Positions 55,067 through 63,725 of a stretch of 64,000 nucleotides of DNA are shown here, piece by piece. Source of the DNA: CAVQBP01 sp963723205 (GTDB taxonomy: Bacteria; Bacteroidota; Ignavibacteria; Ignavibacteriales; Ignavibacteriaceae); NCBI GenBank assembly GCA_963723205.1, contig CAVRQC010000038.1, positions 620,001-684,000 of the forward strand. Reading direction: 5' to 3'. The position numbers and the translations under genes were made by a program. The notes beneath the pieces are model-generated. The model was not told the DNA's origin and made no database searches. It saw only the letters and a program-made list of their open reading frames with translations. Positions within the stretch are counted from its first letter, which is position 1. Each line of letters starts with the position of its first letter.

Positions 55067-58000
55067 ATGATAGACAACATGAATAAGAATAATTCGAATG
55101 GGTCGAATCTTGAGGATATAGAATCTTACCAGGAAGCAAGAGAAGAGGCTATAATTTTAGAATTAAATAATAAGCTGGCCGATTATAATGAGCTTGTTTC
55201 AAGACTTGAAGACAATGAGCTAGAAAAAACCGATTATTTGAAAACCCAAAAGGAACTAATTTCCCAGTTAACTACCCATTTAAAAGATTATCAATCTTCC
55301 AGCCGTCATCTTAGCTTATTAATTGAAAATCAAAATAAACAAATTGAAAAATTAATAATTTCCGAAAATGCATATAAATTAAGGTTAGATGAAAAAAAGA
55401 AAACAATCGATAAACTTGAAAAAGAGTTAGACCCAGATACCGGAGAACTTCTTAAATGTAAAGGAAAAGATATCAAGAATCTATCAAACGAGGTTAAGTC
55501 TTTTTCTTCAAGGGAAAAAGGATTTGATAAACTAAAAAGTGAATATGAGAAAAAGATTTCCGGTTTAACGGATCAAATGAATTTTTTGAAAGAAAAGATA
55601 AACTCTTTGCATAATGAAATTGAAATAAAAAATTCTATAATTAAAGAGAATGAAATAAAAATAAATAATGTTAATTCCAACAGTTCGGGCAGAAAAAAAG
55701 AAGAAGAATTAGATGAAATAATAAAGAAAAATCAGCTTAAAATATCCCATCTTTTATCAAGCGAAAGGGCCCTTGTTCAGCTCCAGGAAATTAATGAAGA
55801 CGAAATTAATAAACTGAAAGATGAATTATCCGATCTCAATAAGAAGTTTTGTTCAGCACAGGATGAAATAAATAAAAAACAGAAAGCTTTTAATGAGCAG
55901 GTTTCCCTGCTGAATCAAATTAAGGAACAGCAAAATGAATTAAAGCGTTTAAATTCAGAAAAAGATTTACAATTAAAAGAACTAACTGAAAAATTTCAAA
56001 ATCTCGATTACCGCTTTTTACAATTAACAGAAGAAAAAAATGATGCGGTTAAAGATCTAAAGATAAAGACTGAATATTATAAAAATCTTGAAAAAGATTT
56101 AAACAGAAAACTCCGGGATCAAGATAAACTTTTCGAAGAGCATAAAAATATTTTAAAAAGGAATGAAGATGAATTAAAAGAATTATATAGAACAATAACG
56201 GATTTAAAGGCCATTGAGTCCGAAAAAACCAGGACTATCAATCTGTTAAATGGAAAAATAAGTCATATAGAAAAAGAAAACAGCGATGCAAAAATTGAAA
56301 TTTCTAATTATGAAAAAGAAATAAACCGGTATCTTAAAGAAATTACAAATCTGAAGGATTCAAATAGTAAATATGTTAAGAAGGTTGAAGAAGAGGATCA
56401 TTTAATAAAAGAACAGAATACAAAAATTGATCAATTAGAAAAAGACATTTCAGAATTAAAAAATACTGAATTAAAAAAGAACGAAGAAATTAAAGAACTG
56501 TTAGCCCATGTAGAAAGTTATAAAAGAAATTTAGAAAAAATCCAGTTTACTCTTAAGGAAAAGGAAGATGCTTTACTAGACCAGGAAAAGGCTATTGGTG
56601 ATTACAAGAAACTTGAATCATCCTATCAGGAGAAGATTAAAGAACTCTCAACTTTAGTTAGTGATCTTGAGAAGAATTTATCTGGCAAAATTCAAAAATT
56701 AGAAGAATCCGATAAAATTTTAAAAGATCAGGAATTAATAATAAATGAACAAAAGTTAAAGATTGAAGGTTACAAATCAAGAGAAGAAGAGCTTCAGGAA
56801 TCAGAAAAGAATAAAAATGATATTATTAAAAAGCAGACAGAACAGATTGAAAAGTTAAAAGTTAAAGAAGATTCCTATAAGAATAATGAAAAGAATTCTC
56901 TTGATAAAATAAACACGCTGGAAACTGAAATCGGTGAATACAAAAGATTAATCTCTGAGCTTGAAGAACAAAAATTAAATCTCCTGAATGAAAAGGATAG
57001 CTTTAATGATACAATCTCGAAACAGAGAACTAAATTAGAAACGCTTGAAGAAGAGATTGAAAATCTTTCAAATGAACTGTCGGAGAAGGAAAAGCATTTA
57101 AATATTCTTCAAAATGATTTACAGGACAAAAATTCTTTTATCGATGAACAAAATTCCAATCTCAATAAAAAGAAGGATGAATTAGACAAGCTTTTAGCTG
57201 CAATCAAAGAAAAAGATGATTTAATTGAAATTCAATCGGAAAAACTAAATGGTATTGAGAATCAGGATACAATAATAAGTGAACAGAAAGATAAGCTAAA
57301 AGAATTTGAAGAAAAAATAGAACACCTTTCGAATCAACTATCGGAAAAAGAACACGATTTAAATAGTACTAAAGATGAGCTTAATAATAAAAACAGTTTT
57401 ATTGATCAACAAAATTCCAGCTTAAATAAAAGTAAAGATGAACTGGAAAGACTCTATGTTGCGCTCAAGGAAAAAGATACTTTAATTGAGGAAAAATCAG
57501 AGAAGCTCAAAGAAACTGAAAATCAAGATAAAATAATAAGTGAACAAAAAGATAAGCTTAAAGAATTTGAAGAAAAGATAGAACACCTTTCGAATCAGTT
57601 ATCTGAAAAAGAACACGATTTAAATAGTACTAAAGATGAGCTTAATAATAAAAACAGCTTTATTGATCAACAAAATTCCAGCTTAAAGAAAAATAGCGAA
57701 GAATTTGAGAAACTTTATTTAATTATTAAAGAAAAAAATGATTTGATCGATGAACAATCCCAAAAGTTAAATAAGACTGAAAATCAAAATGAAATCATTA
57801 AAGAACAAAAAAATAAAATAAAAGAGTTTCAGGAAACCATAGAATACTTTTCAAAAGAATTATCTGAAAAAGAGAGAGCTATTTATGATATTCAAAATGA
57901 ATTATCAACAAAAGAGTCTTTACTTTCTGAATCTGCAGAAACAAAGGACAAACTTGAAAAACTCAGTAAGATATTGGAAGAAAAAGAAGGGATAATTAAT

Positions 58001-59791
58001 AATCAATTAAATCAGATTAGCGAAGTTGAAAAATTAAAACATCAATATGAAGAATCCGATAAACTTATTAATGAACAAAATAATAAGATTGATGAATTAA
58101 CTGCTTCAATACAAAATTACGATAGCAAAATATCACAAAAAGAAGAATCCATTAATAATTTAAGTAAACAGGTTGATGAATTATATGGTAAATTACTTCA
58201 AAAACAGACTGAATTTGACGAAAAGGATGCCGAACTAAATAAATTGACAGAAGAATTTGATGAATTTAGGAAATCACATGATGATTCGAACGATAAGAAA
58301 AATAAATTAAAAGATAAGATATCTTCCCTGGCATCTCAACTCATTGCTGCAAATAAAGAATTGGATGAACTTTCCGTCAATGTAAAAGAAAAGGACAAAC
58401 AAATTGAACTTAAAGAAACCGAAAATTCGGAACTTAATAACCGTTTATCGGAAGTTAAAAAAGAATTAGCTGATTTGCAGAATTCATTAAAGGAAAAAGA
58501 AGATAAGATAAATAATTTTGATCAAACCGTATCGGGATATAAAACATCCATAGATGATTTAAATGTTGCAATTAACTCAAAGCTTAATGATATCGGGACT
58601 TTAACTGAAGAGAAAAATAAATTACAGGATCTTGTTGAAAATCTTAAATCAGATAATTCGGAATTATCGGACAAAAACAATGAACTGGAAAATAGAATCC
58701 GGGAAGTTCTTGACGAAATAAATACGCTTAAAAAAGCTACATCCGAAATTGAAGCACAAAAAAACCGTATGGAATCAGAATTACAAAAATTTGATTCTTC
58801 ATTGGAGTTAAAGGATAATGAATTAAAAGAAAAGGAAAATAAGCTTAATGAACTTGAAAATATAATTGCTCAAATAAAAAATAGCTCAGCAAAAGAATCT
58901 GAAGTTCAAAAATTAAAAGCTGAAATGGAGGTGCTCTCTGTAGACCTATCTTCAATAAATAATAAAAATAGTGCATTAAACAAGGAAAAAGAAATCCTCA
59001 CCCAAAGGATGCAGGATTTGGAATCATTAAAGAGAGAGAAGGATATTCATATTATCGATTTACAGGGTGAAATTAAAAAGATATCCAAACAGCTTAAAGA
59101 GAAGTTTTTTAATGAAGAGCAACTGTCTACTATAATTGAAAACCAGGCACAAAAAATAGTTGATCTTGAATCAAAGGTAGTTTCATTTTCCCACACAGAA
59201 TCCCCAAAAGAAAATAAAGAAATAAAAAAAGTTATGCCAGAAAAAGAGGAGCCGATACAAGAAACTGTTTCAAGTGAAAAAGACATAGCTAGGGAAGCCA
59301 CAGAGGGAAAAACAGTAGAAATAGATGAAGAAATTGAAAAGACACCTGTACCCTCTGAAGAAAATATTAGTAATGAAATAAAAATTAATGCTGATGTTGT
59401 ATTGAAATGCGAACCCATTATGTCCGAGACGGTTAATACTTTTAGTGAAAATGGAAGTTTTGAACATCTTCAATATGGTGAAATAAGCGTTATAGAAATT
59501 GATATATCCAGGGCTACACTGGAAATTGCAGCTTCACTCCGAAAATTCCTGGATAGGATAGTTAGTGAAAAATATAATAGAATTGTCATGGATATGACCA
59601 AATGTGATTTTGTTGATTCAACAATACTGGGGGTTCTTGTAAGTACATTGAAAAAAACAAGAGGGGTAAACGGCGATCTTAAAATAGTCTGGTGTGACCA
59701 GGAAGAAACTTCAATGTTCTATGTTACAAGAATGGATAAAGTATTCATGATATATGATGACCTGAATGAAGCAGTAAAAAGCTATTTTTAG
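55067..59791 (+). CDS. Giant coiled-coil protein with a C-terminal STAS domain
   Basis: 1574 residues. From about 20 to 1390 the sequence is almost pure heptad coiled coil, rich in Lys, Glu, Leu, Asn and Ser, with few Pro. Residues about 652-1000 contain 87-residue repeats. A Pro/Glu-rich spacer (about 1385-1420) leads to a STAS domain (about 1468-1574): VIEIDISRATLEIAASLRKF, RIVMDMTKCDFVDSTILGVL, final VFMIYDDLNEAV. The Ser near 1517 in VDST aligns with the phosphorylated Ser of anti-sigma factor antagonists. There is no signal peptide or membrane helix, so a cytoplasmic fibre with a switch domain is likely. No anti-sigma kinase or phosphatase lies next to it. It could be a scaffold, a cytoskeletal element or a sigma-pathway switch. 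Confidence 0.85.
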   Translation: MIDNMNKNNSNGSNLEDIESYQEAREEAIILELNNKLADYNELVSRLEDNELEKTDYLKTQKELISQLTTHLKDYQSSSRHLSLLIENQNKQIEKLIISENAYKLRLDEKKKTIDKLEKELDPDTGELLKCKGKDIKNLSNEVKSFSSREKGFDKLKSEYEKKISGLTDQMNFLKEKINSLHNEIEIKNSIIKENEIKINNVNSNSSGRKKEEELDEIIKKNQLKISHLLSSERALVQLQEINEDEINKLKDELSDLNKKFCSAQDEINKKQKAFNEQVSLLNQIKEQQNELKRLNSEKDLQLKELTEKFQNLDYRFLQLTEEKNDAVKDLKIKTEYYKNLEKDLNRKLRDQDKLFEEHKNILKRNEDELKELYRTITDLKAIESEKTRTINLLNGKISHIEKENSDAKIEISNYEKEINRYLKEITNLKDSNSKYVKKVEEEDHLIKEQNTKIDQLEKDISELKNTELKKNEEIKELLAHVESYKRNLEKIQFTLKEKEDALLDQEKAIGDYKKLESSYQEKIKELSTLVSDLEKNLSGKIQKLEESDKILKDQELIINEQKLKIEGYKSREEELQESEKNKNDIIKKQTEQIEKLKVKEDSYKNNEKNSLDKINTLETEIGEYKRLISELEEQKLNLLNEKDSFNDTISKQRTKLETLEEEIENLSNELSEKEKHLNILQNDLQDKNSFIDEQNSNLNKKKDELDKLLAAIKEKDDLIEIQSEKLNGIENQDTIISEQKDKLKEFEEKIEHLSNQLSEKEHDLNSTKDELNNKNSFIDQQNSSLNKSKDELERLYVALKEKDTLIEEKSEKLKETENQDKIISEQKDKLKEFEEKIEHLSNQLSEKEHDLNSTKDELNNKNSFIDQQNSSLKKNSEEFEKLYLIIKEKNDLIDEQSQKLNKTENQNEIIKEQKNKIKEFQETIEYFSKELSEKERAIYDIQNELSTKESLLSESAETKDKLEKLSKILEEKEGIINNQLNQISEVEKLKHQYEESDKLINEQNNKIDELTASIQNYDSKISQKEESINNLSKQVDELYGKLLQKQTEFDEKDAELNKLTEEFDEFRKSHDDSNDKKNKLKDKISSLASQLIAANKELDELSVNVKEKDKQIELKETENSELNNRLSEVKKELADLQNSLKEKEDKINNFDQTVSGYKTSIDDLNVAINSKLNDIGTLTEEKNKLQDLVENLKSDNSELSDKNNELENRIREVLDEINTLKKATSEIEAQKNRMESELQKFDSSLELKDNELKEKENKLNELENIIAQIKNSSAKESEVQKLKAEMEVLSVDLSSINNKNSALNKEKEILTQRMQDLESLKREKDIHIIDLQGEIKKISKQLKEKFFNEEQLSTIIENQAQKIVDLESKVVSFSHTESPKENKEIKKVMPEKEEPIQETVSSEKDIAREATEGKTVEIDEEIEKTPVPSEENISNEIKINADVVLKCEPIMSETVNTFSENGSFEHLQYGEISVIEIDISRATLEIAASLRKFLDRIVSEKYNRIVMDMTKCDFVDSTILGVLVSTLKKTRGVNGDLKIVWCDQEETSMFYVTRMDKVFMIYDDLNEAVKSYF
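57020..57890 (+). repeat. 87-codon (261-bp) tandem repeats in the coiled-coil gene
   Basis: Units begin near residues 652, 739, 826 and 913. Units 2 and 3 (DNA from about 57281 and 57542) are nearly identical over about 150 bases, sharing EQKDKLKEFEEKIEHLSNQL and LNNKNSFIDQQNSS. Units 1 and 4 are diverged (LEEEIENLSNELSEKEKHL; FQETIEYFSKELSEKERAI). The close DNA match of 2 and 3 points to recent duplication and makes length variation likely. Confidence 0.85.
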
Positions 59792-59802
59792 AATAATAGA
59801 AT

Positions 59803-60251
59803 TTAGCTGACATGTATCTTAATTCTTTCTTTTAGACTTTTAACTGCCGAATCTGTTCCAAAAATAATTAATTGATCTCTTACTTCAAGAAGCATTTCTG
59901 GCTGTGGAATTACCAGATGATGATCCCTCAGGACACCTGCAATTTCCCAACTTTTATCATCCTTATGTAAACAAAAATCCTCTATTTTTGTCCCGACACA
60001 TTGATTCTTTTTATCTAATATGCCAATAAAAAGCTTTTTATGATCAGGCATATCCAATGGTATACCTGATTTCAATAATGAAATAAAATTCAAACGTCCA
60101 ACATCAACACCTTTAAATGAATGTTTTTCTGATATTAGCCGCACAACAGTCCTTAAATGACTCACAATATGTACGGGAGAATCGATAATGGATTTTACCT
60201 GTGCTTCATACAGACTCTTATATTTTAATTTCCGGGAAAGCTGAGCCTGGA
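59803..60251 (-). pseudogene. Displaced C-terminal part of the ClC gene with a TrkA-C-like domain
   Basis: Reading the minus strand from 60251, one frame gives LIQAQLSRKLKYKSLYEAQV, then SPVHIVSHLRTVV and on to the stop at 59803. This continues directly from the end of the ClC frame (LVPAALSVILAF). The last 70-80 residues (MPDHKKLFIGILDKK through LEVRDQLIIFGTDSAVKSL) resemble an RCK_C/TrkA-C ligand domain. It has no start of its own except a GTG at 60165 in mid-sequence. It is therefore the tail of the channel gene, not a separate gene. Confidence 0.8.
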
Positions 60252-61520
60252 TTAAAAAGCAAGTATAACTGAGAGAGCAGCCGGAACAAGTAATTTATAC
60301 CCCCCTGTCATTTCGGTAACCATCAATAAAGTTGCGATAGGAACTCTGGCAGCACTACCAAAAACAGCGGCCATACCAACAATAGTAAATGAGGCGAAAG
60401 GCTGATGAAAAACTGCGGCAAAAAAACCGCCTAACATTGCTCCGACAAAAAGAGTTGGTGCAAAAACTCCCCCTGAACCTCCTGATGAAACTGTTAAAGC
60501 GAAAGCCAGGATTTTCATGAAAATTAGAATTAACATTAAAGATAATATAAGCTGACCATTAATAGTCTTTTCTATCCAGCCATATCCTCCCCCAAGCACC
60601 TGAGGATATGCCAGAGCAATTAGCCCTACACCCAAAGCACCTATTGCAGGTTTAAAATGCGGTTTAATTGGAATTTTATGGAACAGATCTCTCAATCCAT
60701 AAAAAATAACAGGAATAAAAGTACTGATAATTCCGCTGCCAATTCCTAACAATATATACCAGAAATAGTCTTTTGTTTTACTTATGTGAATATTGGCCGG
60801 GATTTGAAAAAGCGGTTTCCAACCGACAAAAATTCCGTTTATGGCATAAGCTATTATTGATGCAAGCATAGTATAGATTAAAACTGATGCTTCAAATTCC
60901 ATGTCGCGATATAAAACTTCAATAGCAAAAATAGCAGTACCAATCGGAGATCTGAAAATTGCAGATAAACCTGCTGCCATACCAATTAAAATCAGCATCC
61001 TTCGGTAGTCATCAGGTTTCTTCATGATGGTGGCATAAATTGAACCTATTCCGGCACTGAATAAAGCAGTTGGACCTTCTTTACCGGCAGAGCCCCCGGT
61101 CCCGATTGTAATTGCAGAGGCTAGTATTTTAATTGGAGTAACTCTTTTTCTAATTTTTCCATCATTCTGATGAAAAGCTTTGACAACAGTATCAGTCCCA
61201 TGACCCTCAGCTTCGGGTGCCCATGTATATACCAAAAATCCGGAAATTATACCGCCTATGATTACAACTAATGGGACGAAATATAATCCATGAGAACCGA
61301 TTATCCCGGATACACCCGAACTTGTTGGTTCGGGAGGTATATATCCGCCAAACAGCTCAAGAGAATATTTTTGAATTATATTAAGTAAAGAATCAAATAA
61401 ACGAGCACCCAATGCTCCAACAATTCCCAAAATAATTGTATCAATTAGAAGAAAGGTTTCTCTCTTCGATAGATTAAATATTATATCCAGTTTTGATAAA
61501 ATCCTTTTTGATATTTTCAA
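60252..61520 (-). CDS. ClC-family chloride channel/transporter, truncated by a frameshift
   Basis: 422 residues with the ClC membrane fold. Family motifs are EGHGTD (about 105-110, at the place of GSGIP), GKEGP with the gating Glu148, and GGSGGVFAPTLFVGAMLG (GxFxP). The start is TTG at 61520 with AGAGA upstream. It ends at LSVILAF followed by TAA, where a run of five A (plus strand 60254-60258) is one base short; with six, the frame continues into a linker and a TrkA-C-like domain to 59803, giving about 570 residues. The membrane part is complete or nearly so, but the regulatory tail is lost if the shift is real. Confidence 0.85.
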   Translation of the reverse strand: MKISKRILSKLDIIFNLSKRETFLLIDTIILGIVGALGARLFDSLLNIIQKYSLELFGGYIPPEPTSSGVSGIIGSHGLYFVPLVVIIGGIISGFLVYTWAPEAEGHGTDTVVKAFHQNDGKIRKRVTPIKILASAITIGTGGSAGKEGPTALFSAGIGSIYATIMKKPDDYRRMLILIGMAAGLSAIFRSPIGTAIFAIEVLYRDMEFEASVLIYTMLASIIAYAINGIFVGWKPLFQIPANIHISKTKDYFWYILLGIGSGIISTFIPVIFYGLRDLFHKIPIKPHFKPAIGALGVGLIALAYPQVLGGGYGWIEKTINGQLILSLMLILIFMKILAFALTVSSGGSGGVFAPTLFVGAMLGGFFAAVFHQPFASFTIVGMAAVFGSAARVPIATLLMVTEMTGGYKLLVPAALSVILAF

Positions 61521-62014
61521 TTCTCTTTATTACCTATTTTTTATTCTGATTGTTTAACAACCGATGATCTTTTTCACACTTGGTATTTTCTTTAATTATT
61601 TATTATTAAACCTGCTTGTTGTTTTAAAATCAATAGAATCTAATAGCAGTTTTTGTAGTATAGTAGCCATAAAGTTTCTTAAACACTATTGGAATTATCA
61701 CTTTAGGCGGAGAGACTTAGTAGTTCTTATTACTTGTTATAATTCAAAGGAATTCGGTTGGTAAATTTATTCTAACAATATACTTACAATCCGGATTCCT
61801 TCTTTCACTTCAATATCAACAGTTTTCATTTCAGGACTTTAGGAATTATTCTTAACTTCCCTCCTTTTTAAAATAATTGTCTTATGCATTCTTCGCAGAA
61901 GTAAGTTTACTATTTAAAAAGGAGATACATCATGAAATCATTTTTGTTTATTTAAAATGATTTATAATAAAAAAAATATTGATACTTGGTGTAATGTAAG
62001 TTATAAGAAGTGTT
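61521..62014. other. Intergenic region with an aborted signal-peptide ORF
   Basis: No functional gene seen. At 61919-61924 a strong AAGGAG precedes ATG 61932, which opens MKSFLFI like a signal peptide but stops at 61955. A perfect 10-bp hairpin, AAATCATTTT (61935-61944) with AAAATGATTT (61954-61963), overlaps it. This may be the remains of a deleted gene or a tiny leader ORF. A 66-codon ORF at 61564-61764 has no ribosome site and I do not call it. Confidence 0.35.
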
Positions 62015-63079
62015 TTAAAATCTGAAGCCCACGCCCGGTAACCATATAGTAGATAGACCTAATAACATTTTACCATTATTATTGATAACACACCATAATC
62101 CGGGGGAAAATGAACCAATCTTTACTAAACCCGGATATATATTTATATCAATTTTATAATCGGTTAAACCACTAACTGTTATTGAAGACATTAAGGAATT
62201 CTGGACGTCATAAAAGAGACCGAAATTCCAGGTTAAATCTGCAGTTTTTTTAGCAGTATTTTCGTCTACAACAATAAGCTCTTTATTTCGCAATCCGGCT
62301 CCAAAAGAAAAAAATCTATCCCCGGTAAATCTATATGAAACTCCTATTAATCCATTCATTCCAAAATAATAAAAGATATGAAAATTACTTGAAAAAGGCA
62401 GTTTCCATTTTATTGAAAAATATTGACCATTATTCTGCAACGAAAAATCATTAATCAAAAAAGAAGGCTGAAGGGACCAGTCCGATAAATTAAGTTTTTC
62501 ACTAAAAAACTTTCGAACTGATTTAAAGCTGAAAAGAATAATTCCACCAGTATCAAAAAAATATATATCAGCAATGGGATCAACATTATTCCCGACATAA
62601 GAATCGTTTTCAACTATTTCATTTAGTAAATGGTAGACGACCATAGTTGAAAGCGACATTAAAACCGGAGAGGGATATTTATGGAGTTCATACCATTCCT
62701 TCATCGAGATAAAAGTCATACCGCCACCAATCAGATGCAATTGATAATTAGGCCACCATTGGGCTCCTTTCTTTGTTATGTTAACTGGAAATAATTCATC
62801 GCTGATAAATTTGCTCCAGCCATAACTTCTTATGGCAGCAAAAGGATTCCCCAAATTTCTTAAAACATTATTTGTTCCTTCTTTATAATGAATTTTATCA
62901 ATTTTCCTTACATGATTCTGCAATTGGATTATATCAAAGCTGCCGTTTAAAACTAAATTTATCGGATTATATTCTGCTTCACTTCCAAATTTTCTTCCTT
63001 TATAAAAGTATTGCTTTTGAGGCAATATTTTTCTTGAAGGGAAAAATACTATCAAAATGAAGAGAAAGAAATACTTCAT
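62015..63079 (-). CDS. Envelope protein of unknown function, probably outer membrane
   Basis: 354 residues. The N-terminus is a signal peptide (MKYFFLFILIVFFPSRKILPQ). The middle has hydrophobic helices (QLHLIGGGMTFISMKEWYEL; SLSTMVVYHLLNEIVEND) and a DPIADIYFFDTGGIIL segment. The second half alternates aromatic and polar residues like beta strands and ends in Phe (GVGFRF), the usual last residue of outer membrane barrels. The DP(I/V)AD...D..G pattern recalls DUF2279/YfiM-like proteins, but I cannot assign a family. Single gene. Confidence 0.65.
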   Translation of the reverse strand: MKYFFLFILIVFFPSRKILPQKQYFYKGRKFGSEAEYNPINLVLNGSFDIIQLQNHVRKIDKIHYKEGTNNVLRNLGNPFAAIRSYGWSKFISDELFPVNITKKGAQWWPNYQLHLIGGGMTFISMKEWYELHKYPSPVLMSLSTMVVYHLLNEIVENDSYVGNNVDPIADIYFFDTGGIILFSFKSVRKFFSEKLNLSDWSLQPSFLINDFSLQNNGQYFSIKWKLPFSSNFHIFYYFGMNGLIGVSYRFTGDRFFSFGAGLRNKELIVVDENTAKKTADLTWNFGLFYDVQNSLMSSITVSGLTDYKIDINIYPGLVKIGSFSPGLWCVINNNGKMLLGLSTIWLPGVGFRF

Positions 63080-63237
63080 TCAACAACTTATAAATTTGGA
63101 AAAAGTTCAATTAAAATTACAAAAGCAACAAGTAAAAAAACATATTATTTTATATTTATAAACTGAATATTTTTGAATTGAGTCCCCTTAATACTTATCA
63201 TATTCTCTCCCCTATTAAAATTTTTTTATTATAAGAT

Positions 63238-63266
63238 GTCCCAAAAACAGCCTGTATTTTTGGGAC
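63238..63266. terminator. 10-bp perfect hairpin downstream of the NTF2-like gene
   Basis: GTCCCAAAAA (63238-63247) and TTTTTGGGAC (63257-63266) form a perfect 10-bp stem with a 9-base loop, 15 bases after the stop of the minus-strand gene at 63282. There is no long U tract beyond the stem on the minus strand, but the stem itself is U-rich. A terminator or 3' stability hairpin is likely. Confidence 0.5.
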
Positions 63267-63281
63267 ATTGTTATGATAAAA

Positions 63282-63725
63282 TTATTTAGTTGTTTCTAGA
63301 GTATAGGCACCGCTCATAATTTTCCATTTGCCATCTTCTTTTACTAAAGTTAAATATCCATGCTGTTTCATTCTTGCATCTTTAACTTCTATTTTAGCCA
63401 TCGCAGTATTATCATTAACATCAACCGTATTTATATTGAGTTGTCTTTCCCAACCTCCAGTTTGTCTTTTTTTCACTCTTTCAAGGAACTGATCATTAGT
63501 CATTTGGGATACTTTATTGGTAATTGCATTATAACTAAAATAATTACCGTTCGGATATAAAATTTTTTCTAACATATCTGCATCCTGACTATCCGTTCCC
63601 TTAACATAATCCTCGATAACCTGTTTTACAGCTTCAACATCAGCAGGATTATTTGGTTTCATAGCATAAGTTGCAGGTAATATTAAAAGCATCGTTAAAC
63701 CTAGTATTAAACTTAAAACCTTCAT
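63282..63725 (-). CDS. Secreted NTF2-like (lumazine-binding-like) protein
   Basis: 147 residues. A signal peptide (cleaved after TYA, about residue 21) is followed by a cone-shaped NTF2-like domain with the outline of the Lumazine_bd_2/DUF4440 group: AVKQVIEDYVKGTDSQDADMLE, a central PNGNYFSYN strand, and a final strand pair ending HGYLTLVKEDGKWKIMSGAY. Proteins of this fold bind small ligands or act as simple enzymes; no catalytic residue can be named. AAAGAGG precedes the ATG. It stands alone and is exported. Confidence 0.75.
   Translation of the reverse strand: MKVLSLILGLTMLLILPATYAMKPNNPADVEAVKQVIEDYVKGTDSQDADMLEKILYPNGNYFSYNAITNKVSQMTNDQFLERVKKRQTGGWERQLNINTVDVNDNTAMAKIEVKDARMKQHGYLTLVKEDGKWKIMSGAYTLETTK

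Noticed and set aside
60246..60260. Programmed frameshifting in the ClC gene
   Set aside because: There is no slippery heptamer with a downstream structure; a missing base in an A run is simpler.
61564..61764. 66-codon ORF downstream of the ClC start
   Set aside because: No ribosome site and no family resemblance; composition is typical of a chance ORF.
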